NCBI GenBank assembly: GCA_025062155.1
Contig: JANXAM010000018.1
Coordinates: forward strand, 1 to 49,525
Source of the DNA: Gloeomargarita sp. SKYB120
GTDB lineage: Bacteria > Cyanobacteriota > Cyanobacteriia > Gloeomargaritales > Gloeomargaritaceae
Reading direction: 5' to 3'
DNA: 49,525 nt
Position numbers and translations under genes: made by a program. Within the stretch, counting starts at the first letter, position 1, and each line of letters starts with the position of its first letter. Under the pieces are notes generated by a model, which did not search any database, was not told the origin of the DNA, and saw only the letters and a list, made by a program, of their open reading frames with translations. Positions 16,626 to 26,900 of this stretch are shown here, piece by piece.

Positions 16626-17486
16626 ATGATCACCAGTCGCACCCGTTTGCTGGCAGTTGTGGGTGACCCGGTTCATCACTCCCTTTCGCCTTTGATGCAC
16701 AATGCTGCTTTGGCCCAGGCCCAGATTGACGCCTGCTACGTTGCCTTGCCCGTGGCGGCGGACCAGTTGGGGAACGTGCTGGCCGCCTTATGGCACACCC
16801 AATGGCTGGGTCTCAGCGTCACCCTGCCCCACAAACAGCGGGTGATGGCCTACCTGACCGAGGTCACGCCGGTGGCGCAGGCCATTGGAGCGGTGAATAC
16901 GCTGTACCGCGGAGCGTCCGGTTGGTGCGGCGCCAATACGGACGGGGTGGGCTTTGTGCAGCCCCTGGCGGACTGGTCTGGCGAAACGGCTGTCGTGCTG
17001 GGCTACGGCGGTGCTGCGCGGGCGGTGGTTTGGGGATTGCAACAGCGGGGTTGCACGGCCATTCACATCTTCAGTCGCCGGCCTGACCAAGCTGTTGCGC
17101 CGCCTGCGCGTCTCCATCCCTGGTCGGACCTGGACACCTATCTCCCTCAGGCCGATTTGGTGGTGAATACCACGCCCCTGGGGATGGCGCCGGAGGTGAC
17201 CCGCAGTCCCCTGACGCCGGAGCAATTGCAACAGCTCCCCCGCGGCGCTTGGGTATACGACCTGATTTACACCCCCCGCCCGACCCAACTGTTGCGTTGG
17301 GCTGCTGCTCTCGGATATCGCACCCAGGACGGCCTGGCCATGCTGGTGGGGCAAGGGGCCGCCGCTTGGAAATACTGGTTTCAGCAAGAAGCGCCCCTAG
17401 CGGTGATGACCCAGACCCTGGAGCAGTACCTTCAACAGATGTCCGCCAGTGCTGCTGCTGGCCCCACCAGGGACACCCAGGGGTGA
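16626..17486 (+). CDS. aroE: Shikimate dehydrogenase
   Basis: AroE reduces 3-dehydroshikimate with NADPH in aromatic amino acid synthesis. The substrate site SLSPLMHNAAL, the catalytic lysine in SVTLPHKQRV, GANTDGVGF and the NADP loop GYGGAARAV are all present. ATG 16626 (MITSRTRLLAVVG) is preferred; a TTG at 16614 adds four residues. Divergent from the kinase across 59 bp. Its last 55 bp overlap the convergent M16 gene end to end. Confidence 0.94.
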   Translation: MITSRTRLLAVVGDPVHHSLSPLMHNAALAQAQIDACYVALPVAADQLGNVLAALWHTQWLGLSVTLPHKQRVMAYLTEVTPVAQAIGAVNTLYRGASGWCGANTDGVGFVQPLADWSGETAVVLGYGGAARAVVWGLQQRGCTAIHIFSRRPDQAVAPPARLHPWSDLDTYLPQADLVVNTTPLGMAPEVTRSPLTPEQLQQLPRGAWVYDLIYTPRPTQLLRWAAALGYRTQDGLAMLVGQGAAAWKYWFQQEAPLAVMTQTLEQYLQQMSASAAAGPTRDTQG

Positions 17487-18715
17487 CGCAGGTAGCGTTG
17501 GGCGGCCCGCCAGAGCTGCTCTGGAGTGACCTGGCGGATCAATTGGGGAAACATCCAGTCGTAATCAGCACCCAGCCCCAGCACCTCGTACCAGCCCAGC
17601 AGTTGTGCAATCTGGGCGTTGGTCTGCTTGCCCAGGGCGTATTGCCCCAGCAACTTGCTGCGCGCTGTTAACAGCTCCGCCTCCGGCAACGGCTCGGCCA
17701 GCAACCGCTGCATCTCGGCGGCCAACTTCACCAGCGCTAGACTCGTATTGGCCGCCGCCGTTCCCAAATACACCCCAAAAGGGGCCGGTTGCCAGCGGGT
17801 GGGATAAAACGCCGACACATCGTAGGCCAGCCCCTGCTTTTCCCGCAGTTCCATAAACAGCCGGCTGGACAGCCCGTTGCCCAGATAGGTGCTCAGCAAT
17901 TTCATGGCCGGATAATCGGCGGCATGCACCGACGGCCCTGGATACCCCAGCATCACCAAACTCTGCTGCAGCGGACGCACGGTGCGCAACGGCGCCGTGG
18001 GTTGTTCCGGTGTCGGCACTGCTGGCGGTTGCCAATCCACCGCCGGCACGGACCAATCCCCAAAACACCGTTCCACCCAGGCCCGTACCCGCTCCGGTTC
18101 CACCCGCCCGCAGATGCTCACCACCGTGTGGGCTGGACAAAAGTACCGCTGGTGATAGGCCCGCAAATCAGCGGCGGTGAGTCGTTGCACCGTCTCCGGC
18201 GTGCCTAGGGTGCTCACGCTGTAGGGATGGTTGGGGTAAAGCGCTCGGCGCAACTGGTCGTAGGCCAAACTAAAGGGCTGTTCCTGCTGCAACCGCAGCC
18301 CCTGCAACGTCAGTTCCTGCTCCAGCGCCACCTCGGCGTCGGGGAAAGTGGGAATGCGCCACAGTTCCGCTGCCAGGGCAAACAGCTCGGCGAAATCACT
18401 GGTCACCGCCTTCAACCCCAGCATAAAGTAGTCTGGGGCCGCCTCTGTTCCTAAACTCGCCCCTAGGGATTCCACCGCCAGGGCAATGTCCTGGGCTGAA
18501 CGGCGCTCGGTGCCCTTGGTCAAGGTGGCCGCTAGCAGGTGATTCAGTCCCCACTGGTGGGGGGGTTCGGCTAACATCCCCGGGCGCAAAAACAAGCGCG
18601 CCGCCACAATATCCGCCGCCGGATTGTCCACCACCAACAGCGTCAAACCGTTATCCAAGCGCCAGCGGTACCAACGTCCCTGGAGCAAACCAGGCGTCTG
18701 GACATCCATGCTCAT
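17432..18715 (-). CDS. M16-family peptidase-fold protein, catalytically inactive subunit
   Basis: A 427-aa M16 (insulinase/processing peptidase) fold. At the place of the HxxEH zinc motif it reads NHLLAATL (about residues 58-65): the first His remains but the catalytic Glu and second His are Ala. It should therefore be a structural or substrate-binding partner. The rest of the fold is intact (RLTAADLRAYHQRYF). Start ATG 18715 overlaps the TGA of the active M16 gene as ATGA, so the two are coupled and likely form a heterodimer like the mitochondrial processing peptidase pair. Confidence 0.9.
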   Translation of the reverse strand: MSMDVQTPGLLQGRWYRWRLDNGLTLLVVDNPAADIVAARLFLRPGMLAEPPHQWGLNHLLAATLTKGTERRSAQDIALAVESLGASLGTEAAPDYFMLGLKAVTSDFAELFALAAELWRIPTFPDAEVALEQELTLQGLRLQQEQPFSLAYDQLRRALYPNHPYSVSTLGTPETVQRLTAADLRAYHQRYFCPAHTVVSICGRVEPERVRAWVERCFGDWSVPAVDWQPPAVPTPEQPTAPLRTVRPLQQSLVMLGYPGPSVHAADYPAMKLLSTYLGNGLSSRLFMELREKQGLAYDVSAFYPTRWQPAPFGVYLGTAAANTSLALVKLAAEMQRLLAEPLPEAELLTARSKLLGQYALGKQTNAQIAQLLGWYEVLGLGADYDWMFPQLIRQVTPEQLWRAAQRYLRHPWVSLVGPAAALADIC

Positions 18716-19983
18716 GCCGTTTCCCCTGGCTGCAACCACAACCGCACCGCCTGCTCCGGGTGAAGATAGCGGCACGCCAACTGTTGCAGGTCCTCCGGTC
18801 CGAATTGATGCAACCGCTCGGGGTAGTGCATCCCCTGCTCTAACCAGCCAACGTAGTGATAATAGCCATACAATTGCGCCATTTGCTGGGGCGTCTCCAT
18901 GGCGAAGGTATACGCGTGGAGCAACTGTCGTTTGGCTCGCCGCAGTTCGTCCGGGGAGACAGGCTGGGTCTGGAGCGCCCAGATTTCCTCAGCAATCACC
19001 GCCTGTACCTGTTCCGGGCACACCCCGTTGTTGAGCCAAGCCGTCAATTGCCAATGTCCTCCCGCCAGTTGGTGATGGTAACCTGCATCAATGTCCTGCA
19101 CCCAGCCCCACGCCTCCCGCAGGCGGCGCGTCAAGCGAGCCATGCGTCCACCCGTCAAAATCGCCGCTAGCAGGTCTAGTCCCCAACCCGTCGTTGCCTC
19201 CTGGGTCTCCGGCACCGGCCAGACCCACCACAGACGTCCCTGTTCCGCCTGGGGACAGGAGAGCCGGTGATAGCTCGGCTGCATCACTGGTAACGCGGCG
19301 AGACTACTGGTCGCAGGTGGCGCTGACCAAGGTACGGTGCAGGTCTCCTCCAAGACGGCCACCAGGGCTTCCCAGGGGACAGCGCCTACCACCACCACGA
19401 CCATGTTGGCCGGGTGATAGTGTTGCCGGTGGAACTGCTGTAACACTGCTGGCGTAATCCGCGCCAGGCTAGCCTCCGTGCCCAGGATGGGTCGTCCATA
19501 GGGATGGTCCGAGTAACAACGTTGCCAGAGCATCTGCTGGCCCACCCAATCGGGCTGGTCCTGGGCCTGGCGCAACTCCTCAGCAATCACCGCCTGTTCC
19601 TGCTGCCAGGCCTCTGCTGCCAGCGTCGGTCGCAACAGAATGTCGGCCAGGGCCGTTAAACTTTCTTGCCAGTGGTCCAGGGGGGTCAGGACATGGTAGT
19701 AGGCGTAATCCTGGCTAGTGGCGGCGTTGGTCAGACCTCCATGTTGTTCAATCAGGCGGTCGAAGGCCCCCGCTGGAAATCGCTCGCTTCCCCGAAACAC
19801 CATGTGCTCAAGGGCATGGGCCACGCCGTTATAAAGGACCGGCTCAGCGGCAGACCCAGCCCGCACCCAAAACCCAATCGCCACCGCCGCCGTTGGTTGG
19901 TACTGATAGACTACCTGCAAACCATTGGCCAGTGTCACCGTATGCACCGGCGCGGTCGGGTACACCAATTCAGACAACGACAC
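18712..19983 (-). CDS. M16-family zinc metallopeptidase, catalytic subunit
   Basis: A 423-aa M16 peptidase. The inverted zinc motif HALEH is at residues 56-60 and the third ligand is expected in the helix QEQAVIAEELRQAQ. The signature region YNGVAHALEHMVFRGS is strong. No signal peptide is seen, so cytosolic action is likely. It is the upstream gene of an active/inactive pair. Its start is 149 bp from the divergent serA start. Confidence 0.93.
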   Translation of the reverse strand: MSLSELVYPTAPVHTVTLANGLQVVYQYQPTAAVAIGFWVRAGSAAEPVLYNGVAHALEHMVFRGSERFPAGAFDRLIEQHGGLTNAATSQDYAYYHVLTPLDHWQESLTALADILLRPTLAAEAWQQEQAVIAEELRQAQDQPDWVGQQMLWQRCYSDHPYGRPILGTEASLARITPAVLQQFHRQHYHPANMVVVVVGAVPWEALVAVLEETCTVPWSAPPATSSLAALPVMQPSYHRLSCPQAEQGRLWWVWPVPETQEATTGWGLDLLAAILTGGRMARLTRRLREAWGWVQDIDAGYHHQLAGGHWQLTAWLNNGVCPEQVQAVIAEEIWALQTQPVSPDELRRAKRQLLHAYTFAMETPQQMAQLYGYYHYVGWLEQGMHYPERLHQFGPEDLQQLACRYLHPEQAVRLWLQPGETA

Positions 19984-20077
19984 CTCTCCCTTCCTGCTAG
20001 GGTTGCAGTCACGATGTCGCTATTCCCAAACCCCACCGGCTGACGATTGGTTTTCTATTCTAGCGCGAATTCCCTTG

Positions 20078-20106
20078 TTGGAGATACCGCCCAAACGGGG
20101 TACATT
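20078..20106 (+). promoter_or_regulatory. Probable serA promoter
   Basis: TTGGAG (20078-20083) and TACATT (20101-20106) are separated by exactly 17 bp and end 25 nt before the serA ATG. Both hexamers share four of six bases with the consensus. Sequence match only. Confidence 0.45.
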
Positions 20107-20131
20107 AGATGTAAGGTCCTGTTGCGCGCCT

Positions 20132-21712
20132 ATGCCCCGCGTTCTGGTAACCGAACCCATTGACCCGGCTGGGATCGAGATACTGGCCCAGGTCGCCCAG
20201 GTGGACCAGCGCTACAACCTGACGCCGGCGGAGCTACAGGCCTGCATTGGAGAGTACGACGCGCTGATGGTGCGGTCGGCCACCAAGGTCACGGCGGAGG
20301 TCATCAAAGCGGGACGCAACCTGAAAATCATTGGCCGCGCCGGCGTGGGGGTGGACAACATTGACGTGGCGGCGGCGACCCGCCAGGGGATTGTGGTGGT
20401 CAATTCCCCGGAGGGCAACACCATTGCGGCGGCGGAGCACACGATTGCCCTGATGTTGGCTTTGTCCCGCTATATTCCCCAGGCGGACCAAACCGTCAAA
20501 AGTGGCGGCTGGAACCGCAGTGAGTTTGTGGGGGTTGAAGTTTACAAGAAAACCCTGGGGATTATTGGGCTGGGCAAGATCGGGTCCCATGTGGCCACGA
20601 TTGCGCGGGCGATGGGGATGCGCCTGCTGGCCTACGACCCCTACATCGCCAAGGAACGGGCGGAACAGTTGGGCTGCACCCTCGTGGAGCTGGACATTCT
20701 GCTGCGGGAGGCCGATTACATCACCTTGCATATTCCCAAGACCCCCGACACCACTCATCTCATCAACCGGGAGAGTTTCAAAAAAATGAAGCCCACGACG
20801 CGGATCATCAACTGTGCGCGGGGCGGGTTGATTGACGAGGTAGCGCTGGTAGATGCCCTGCGGGAGGGTCGGATTGCCGGTGCGGCGCTGGACGTGTACG
20901 AGCAGGAACCCCCGGTGAACAGTCCGCTGCTGCTGCTGGGGAAAGAAGTGGTGCTCACCCCCCACTTGGGCGCCTCTACTATTGAAGCCCAGAGCAACGT
21001 CGCCACCGATGTCGCCGAGCAGATTCGGGACGTGTTGCTGGGGTTGCCGGCTCGGTCGGCGGTGAATATCCCCGGTCTGAGCGCCGACGTATTGACGCGC
21101 CTGAAGCCCTACCTGGAGCTGGCCGAAATCCTGGGCAACCTAGCGGGGCAATTGGCGGGGGGGCGCGTGGAGACGCTAGAGGTACGTCTGCAGGGGGAAC
21201 TAGCGACCCAAGCCAGCCAGCCGGTGGTGATCGCCGCCATCAAAGGGTTGCTAGGCCCGGCTCTGCAGGAGCGGGTGAATTACGTCAACGCCGCCATCGA
21301 GGCCAAAGAGCGGGGCATCCGAGTTGTGGAAACGCGGGACGAATCGGTGCGGGATTACAGCGGGTCGTTGGTGGTCACCGCCCAGGGCAGTCAAGGGGGC
21401 CACAGCGTTGCCGGTGCGTTGCTGGGTACGGGGGAATTGCGCATCACCAGCATTGACGGGTTCCCCATCAGTGTCGCGCCCACACGGTATATGCTGATCA
21501 CCCTGCACCAGGACATGCCCGGCATCATCGGCAAAATCGGGTCCCTGCTGGGCAATTTGAACGTAAACATTGCCAGCATGCAGGTGGGCCGCAAACTCGT
21601 GCGGGGGGATGCGGTGATGGTTCTCAGCGTGGACGACCCCTTGCCCGACGGTGTAGTGGAGAAAGTACTGCAAGTGCAGGGGATTCAGGATGCGTATGTG
21701 GTCAATTTGTAA
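20132..21712 (+). CDS. serA: D-3-phosphoglycerate dehydrogenase
   Basis: SerA oxidises 3-phosphoglycerate to start serine synthesis. The 526-aa long form has the substrate domain, NAD loop GLGKIG (146-151), catalytic Arg in NCARGGLIDE, His in TPHLGASTIEAQ, an intervening ASB domain and a C-terminal ACT domain (YMLITLHQDMPGIIGKIGSL). The ACT domain usually mediates serine feedback. Start ATG 20132 (MPRVLVTEPI) is chosen because the 69 residues encoded upstream in frame lie over the promoter and are unlike the family. Confidence 0.96.
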   Translation: MPRVLVTEPIDPAGIEILAQVAQVDQRYNLTPAELQACIGEYDALMVRSATKVTAEVIKAGRNLKIIGRAGVGVDNIDVAAATRQGIVVVNSPEGNTIAAAEHTIALMLALSRYIPQADQTVKSGGWNRSEFVGVEVYKKTLGIIGLGKIGSHVATIARAMGMRLLAYDPYIAKERAEQLGCTLVELDILLREADYITLHIPKTPDTTHLINRESFKKMKPTTRIINCARGGLIDEVALVDALREGRIAGAALDVYEQEPPVNSPLLLLGKEVVLTPHLGASTIEAQSNVATDVAEQIRDVLLGLPARSAVNIPGLSADVLTRLKPYLELAEILGNLAGQLAGGRVETLEVRLQGELATQASQPVVIAAIKGLLGPALQERVNYVNAAIEAKERGIRVVETRDESVRDYSGSLVVTAQGSQGGHSVAGALLGTGELRITSIDGFPISVAPTRYMLITLHQDMPGIIGKIGSLLGNLNVNIASMQVGRKLVRGDAVMVLSVDDPLPDGVVEKVLQVQGIQDAYVVNL

Positions 21713-21722
21713 TAGATGCTTG

Positions 21723-22595
21723 TCAATCACACTTAACAGCAATGCGGCCGGTGTCATCAATTCGGTTCAGCAAGAGACACAATTTGTTCTCTTGGATAAA
21801 CTCATCTACTGCCTGCTTTGCTCCCTGCCAGTAGCCGTAGTCATCGATAATCAAAACGCCTTTGGGTTGCAAACGAGGGAACAGGTGGATTAATTCGTGC
21901 TTTGTGGACCTGTACCAATCGGTATCCAGTCGTAGCAAGGCAATTTGTTCCGGTGCGTATTGGGGTATGGTTTCCTCAACTTTCCCCTGAATAAAGTGAA
22001 TTCTATCGGATGGGTAGCCAGTGCTTAAAACATTCTGTTGAACCTCCTCCAGAGGGCAAAAGCACCAATTTGAAGCATCTTCTGATATTTAGCTAGACAA
22101 AAACTGCTCTAGGGCCATCTCACCCGAATGAGACTTATCCATCTCATCTGGTTTTGGCATACCCGAAAATGTGTCATATAAAAACAAGTCCCTATCTTGC
22201 ACACCCATTTTCTGTAAGGTCAAAGCAGCAGCCATCATCGACCCTCCCCGCCAGACACCACATTCAACGATGGCACCGGGAATATTATTTTTAACTACAT
22301 ACTGAACTGCCTCAACCAAAGCATTTACTCTCTCCAGACTGGTCATTGTATAGAGGTCAACAATCTCCCACAGCTCAATACTTAACTCAGTCAAATTGGG
22401 TGGATATTTACTAGTTCTCTGCTCAATTCTTGACTTAGTCAAATCAGGTGAATGTTTACTGGTTCTCTTCTGGTAAGGGACAACATCATATCCCATTTGC
22501 CGAAGAATACTTTTGGCAAAGCGCTTAAAAAATAGTATGGGTGATAAATGCATACAACGACTATTCCAATTTTTAGCCGAGATCATACAATACAT
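21723..22595 (-). pseudogene. TylF/MycF-family O-methyltransferase gene interrupted by one in-frame TAA
   Basis: One reading frame from 22595 to 21723 encodes a 290-codon SAM-dependent methyltransferase of the TylF (macrocin O-methyltransferase) family. Motifs in order are GAIVECGVWRGGSMMAAAL, LYDTFSGMPKPDEMDKSHSG, CPLEEVQQNVLSTGYP, LRLDTDWYRSTKHEL and GVLIIDDYGYWQGAKQAVDE. The only defect is a TAA at 22089-22091 (codon 169), between QFLSS and ISEDASNW; both sides stay in the same frame. Such enzymes modify sugars or polyketides, often in glycan or natural-product clusters. It could be a recent nonsense mutation or a sequencing error. Confidence 0.8.
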
Positions 22596-22694
22596 ACTGC
22601 ACGGCTGTCAATCTAAATCCTGACCCCGCTCCAATCACCACAAAATACTGCCGGTGTAAACGCTGGTAAAGCTGGCTTTCAAACCGCAGTCAGT
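22596..22694. other. Spacer between methyltransferase relic and IS copy
   Basis: About 100 bp. The minus strand can be read as QYFVVIGAGSGFRLTAV without a start, which might be a fragment of another lost gene, but I cannot name it. Confidence 0.2.
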
Positions 22695-23417
22695 TATAGT
22701 CAAGTAGTCAATTGTTTAAGTAAGTTTGTCGTATAAGAAACGTGTTGCTGTGGAGTGAGAAAATGTTCAGACCATATAACTATGATTTGCGCAAGAAGGC
22801 GGTAGAAGCCATCATGGAAGTCAGTTCCTAAACGTCAGCTATCGAACGGTACAACGCTGGCTCAGACAATGGTCAGAAATGGGAGATGTCCACCCCAAGG
22901 AAGGCTATCAAAAAGGCTATCCTCATAAGCATTTCAGCGGTTTGTGGATTAACGGGAGATGACTGCTCGCTTCGGTGTGAGTTAAGGCCCTGCGAAAGAT
23001 AGGCTACACCCGCAAGAGCGACAGGCTTATGGTGAATACCACCAGAGCATCCGGCGTAGATGGCCGGGATATTGAGCACCCAAGGGAGAGAGAGTCTATG
23101 GGGAAAAACCATCGTGGGGAACGGTTTATCAATCAGGGTGTGTGATGGAACCATTTACTACTTGGATAGGCCACTACCCGATGGTTAAGTGAGAGACTTT
23201 TACCAGCGATAGATCCCGGGAAAGCCATGCAGCAGTGAGACAGATCGTGGAAGCAGCTAGGTGTCGCTTGGTTTAGTTACCAAGATATTCACCTGATTTG
23301 AATCCGATTGATAAAACGGTGGGTCAATCATGCGTGGAGTTTAACCAAGCGAAACCTACGTTCTCTCGTGGATGAAGCTATCTGTCTTCTATGTCAACCT
23401 TTGTCAGCTTAGCCATA
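22695..23417 (+). mobile_element. Decayed IS630-family element, copy 1
   Basis: Bounded by TATAGTCAAG on the left and, on the right, by the inverse end TATGGCTAAGC. The transposase starts at ATG 22764 (MFRPYNYDLRKKAVEAIMEV), breaks at a stop after EVSS, resumes as LNVSYRTVQRWLRQWSEMGDV and is lost in the middle. It ends with YSPDLNPIDK and, in another frame, SLTKRNLRSLVDEAICLLCQ. At about 720 bp it is shorter than a full IS630 element (about 1 kb). It matches copy 2 at 34701 in both coding remnants and defects. Confidence 0.75.
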
Positions 23418-23824
23418 CCCCAAATTCTTTCGCTCTCTCTTGAGGTCTTATCGGGATGCTGTTCCACATCTTGATTCAGTTGAGCAATATCTATTTTTCG
23501 TTTCCTGCGTTCGACCCGAACACTTGCTAGATTCGGTCTTGCTAGCCAGCGGTAAATCGTTGTCTGCCGATATTAAACACTTTGGCTGCTTGGGTGATAT
23601 AGCTAAGCTGCTTTAGTTTGTCAGGGACAAGGGAGAAAACCCAAAGGCGGGGCCGTGCTCTGGGACTCAAGGGCTGACAACCATAGATGGCTTGGCTATA
23701 CTATGCCCATTCTCAACAAAAGCCATGACTTTTTCCCGTAGTCCAGGCCGTAGCACATCTTCAATCTTCTCCACTATTGCCACTCGACCTCTGTCTTATA
23801 CTCTCCCTTGGTGTATTGTCTCAT
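23418..23824 (-). pseudogene. Second IS630-type transposase relic, split by a MITE-like element
   Basis: On the minus strand the fragments read VEKIEDVLRPGLREKVMAF.. up to VENGHS, then after the insertion ITQAAKVFNIGR, then IYRWLARPNLASVRVERRKRK and IDIAQLNQDVEQHPDKTSRE. This is the helix-turn-helix N-terminus of an IS630-type transposase of a different subgroup from the neighbouring copy. It has a small frameshift inside the HTH and ends where IS copy 1 begins, so that copy probably inserted into it. Removing 23598-23700 and one TA restores GHSIT in frame. Confidence 0.65.
23598..23700 (+). repeat. 103-bp MITE-like element, copy D
   Basis: Starts TATAGCTAAGCTGCTTTAG and ends CCATAGATGGCTTGGCTATA. 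The ends are imperfect inverted repeats: read inward, both begin TATAGC(T/C)AAGC and reach TTGTCAG about 20 nt in. It is flanked by TA on each side within a transposase relic. Nearly identical in length and sequence to copy E at 48679-48781. Confidence 0.7.
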
Positions 23825-23983
23825 TTTTGTCTAAGATAACTATATCTGACAGAAGCTGGGTTTAGCAGTTATGAGCAAGTCAGTGAGTTTCACTTGTTTC
23901 CTGATTGCAGCTCCATGCGTATTTTGGATACGTTGATCAGGTTTGAATGTGATTGCAACTCGTTGATGACTGGAATCAAATCT
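23825..23983. other. Spacer downstream of the CHAT-protein gene
   Basis: About 160 bp between the transposase relic and the end of the secreted CHAT protein gene. I see no gene and no convincing terminator hairpin. Confidence 0.3.
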
Positions 23984-26900
23984 CTACCAGGGGCTACCGA
24001 CAAGGGTAAATCCCGCCCAGTAGTAGGGATGAGTGAGTGTCTGGTCTCCCCGTTGCGCGATAGCTGGTGGCACTGGTACAGCCCCACGGGTACTCCGCAA
24101 CTCACCCCCCTGGATGGTCACCTGTCCTCGCAATAGGGCAACTTGAGCCCGCCGCAACGCCTCAGCTTTGATAGGAACTTCCTTCAGGTAACGATAGAAC
24201 TCGTTCATCAACGCCAGTGTCCCTTCATCTGACACGTACCACAGGGAGGCCAGGGCGCTTTTGGCACCAGCTTTCACAGCCAGCCCAGCGAAACCCAGCT
24301 CTGAGCTAAGGTCTCCTACCGAAGTTCGGCAAGCGCTGAGGGTAAGCAGCTCAACGGTATTAGGTTTCTGCAAGGGCAGTTGACGCAGTTGCGGTAGAGA
24401 CAAGCGCTGGTTATTCCCGAATTCGATGTAGGAATTTTCGGGTCGTCCTGGGGCAAAATCTGCGTGGGTCGCTAAATGAACAATTGGGTAGCCCCCCTGG
24501 AGTCGTTCCTGGGTTAGACGTTGCACCGTGAATTCCTGATTCAAAAAGCTGCGCCCTGGCCACATTTGGGTGATCAGCTTTAACTCTAGAGGTACGGCGG
24601 GCAGGGGAACTTGATTCACAAATGTATCTGCGCCCATAGCCAGCACTTGTCCATCGCGGAGATTGCGGTAGCGCATATCAACGAGATTTATGCTGGGAAT
24701 AAGGGTCATGCTGTACTTTTCCACTAAAAATTGTTTGCCATCGTGCAGAGCTGCCATCGGCAATAAGCGCAAGCCACTATCTAGGGCTAGCAGGAATGTT
24801 TCAATGCCTTGGGCTTGCAACTCTTGCTCAATCGGCGCAATCAACCAGCGGTACAGTTGCTGAGCATCTTTAAGGTAAGTGTCGCTCCCGCGTTGGCGAG
24901 GGTCCGTGATCGTTCGAACAAATCGTTCGACCAGGGGAATGAGTCGAGAACGACGCGCCTCAGGGACACTACGAACAATTGGCTGAGTGCTTTTTGCCAC
25001 CCCTATCCCAAGATTAGCTGAGGCAAGTACTCTAGCCGACAAGCCAATTGCGGTCCGTGGCTGGTTGCCTGGTGTTACCGCTGCAATCGTGAGTTGTTGT
25101 TCATCCACCATGAAGTAGATGACAGCTGGTTTTTTGCCTGTTTCTCTCGCCAAACGACCAAGGGTATCTGCAATGGCCTCCACAGACTTCAAGTTATTCA
25201 ACAGTGGCACATTCAAAAAGCGCCTAAATTCATCGGCAAAGAGAGAATCTAAATTCAAAATTGCTGTAAAGTCACCTGTATTCAGGGCCGCAGCAATACG
25301 CACGCGACTAAAGTCGGCTGTATCAAAACCAACCTCCGGCAGGGCTTGGACCCCTGCAGGCAGCACTGCAGGGCCAGTAGCCACCAACTGGGTATTCAGA
25401 TCACCGTAAAAAGACAACGGCAAGAGAACCAAGCTGCCCGATTCAGGCCGAGCTGAGTTGATTGAGAGTTCTGCTGCAGAAAGACTTTGAGGGGGGGTGA
25501 GAGTGAATAAACCAGTTGTGATTGGTCCAGCACTGCCATTTACAGTCGCATTGCCAACATTAAACGGATTGCGACCGCTGTAGATTAGACCAATTACTCC
25601 GTTGTCCGTTACCCCCTTGGTACTGATACTAAAGCCGTTGCTCCCGACGCCAACGATGCGCACGTTATCCTGTAAGCTACGCAGCCCAATGCTGCCCCCT
25701 TTAGCGACACTTGACTCCGCTCGCGCAGAACCAATCGTCACTGTGCCCGTCGCATCAACGCCAATATTGCCAGCATTACCCACTTCGCTGGAGGCGTCTA
25801 AATTCCCTGCTTCAATCCGGCCATTCGCAGTGGCAATACTGATACTCCCACCGGAAGTAATCACATCGCCGACCCGTATGTCTCCGCCCCCTGTTGTTAA
25901 AAAGGGGACCCTAGCTAGGGAAATGTCTGACCTTTCCACATCTAGTGCTCCCCTTTGACCACTGGAGATATTGACACTTCTGCCCCTAGTTGTGAGGTTA
26001 CCAGCTTGAATGCCGCGGTTTGCATCTAGTTTAATACCACGGCTAGCGAAAATATCCCTTGCATTAATACGACCGCCGGCAACGAGTTCTAATCCAATCC
26101 CTTCTAACGATAGAGAGCCGTTGATGTCAATATTGTTACCAGCTTGAGCAAATAGACGGGTGATAGGACCGCTAGCAGAAAAACTGGTGGTGAAAACAAT
26201 ATTATTAGATGCCTGAAGGATGACGTTGTTGCGAGTCAATTGGGATGCGAGTAGATTTGTCCCAATCGTAAAAGTTATATCCGGCGCATCACTGAATAAA
26301 ATTTGCCCGTCCGCTAGTTCTGGATCATTAACTCCATTACCAGGGACAATCACAATATCTCTGGGGTCAAGCAATAGAGTTCCTGGCCGGCCCTGGGGAG
26401 CAGATGTATCCACTTGGCCCTGGAAGATGAACCGTTCTCGCCCAGACACTTCGACAAGTCCGCCGTTACCTCCAGCAGCACCCCCTCTAGCGCTAATGCT
26501 GCCGTAAAAGCGCGTAACGCCGTCTGACCAAACAATCGCTTCACCTCCAGGACCCGTTTCCCAGGCATCCACCCTAATCACACTGTTTTGATTGACCAGA
26601 GTTTGTCTTGCCCTTGGTAAGGAACCTTGACCTTGATAATTGCCTCCTATTAGGACGCGACCACCACCTTTTCGACCAGAAGCGTCAATCACCCCGTCCA
26701 AGACGGCAACTTGATTCCCTGTGATGTGAACTGCGCCACCCGTGCTATCTGGCGAGGCAACATTGACTTTACCTGTAACAATCGTTGTGCCCGCCTGGTC
26801 AGGAACAACCAACTGATGGAGTCGAACCGTGTCATTCTGAACTGTCAAAGAAGTACTTACCTGTGGTCCTCGAGCCGCAATCAACTCTGGTAGGCGAGTA

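Noticed and set aside
19925-20131. A 69-codon upstream extension of serA
   Set aside because: It covers the promoter and divergent start region, is unlike the family, and ATG 20132 gives the normal 526-aa length.
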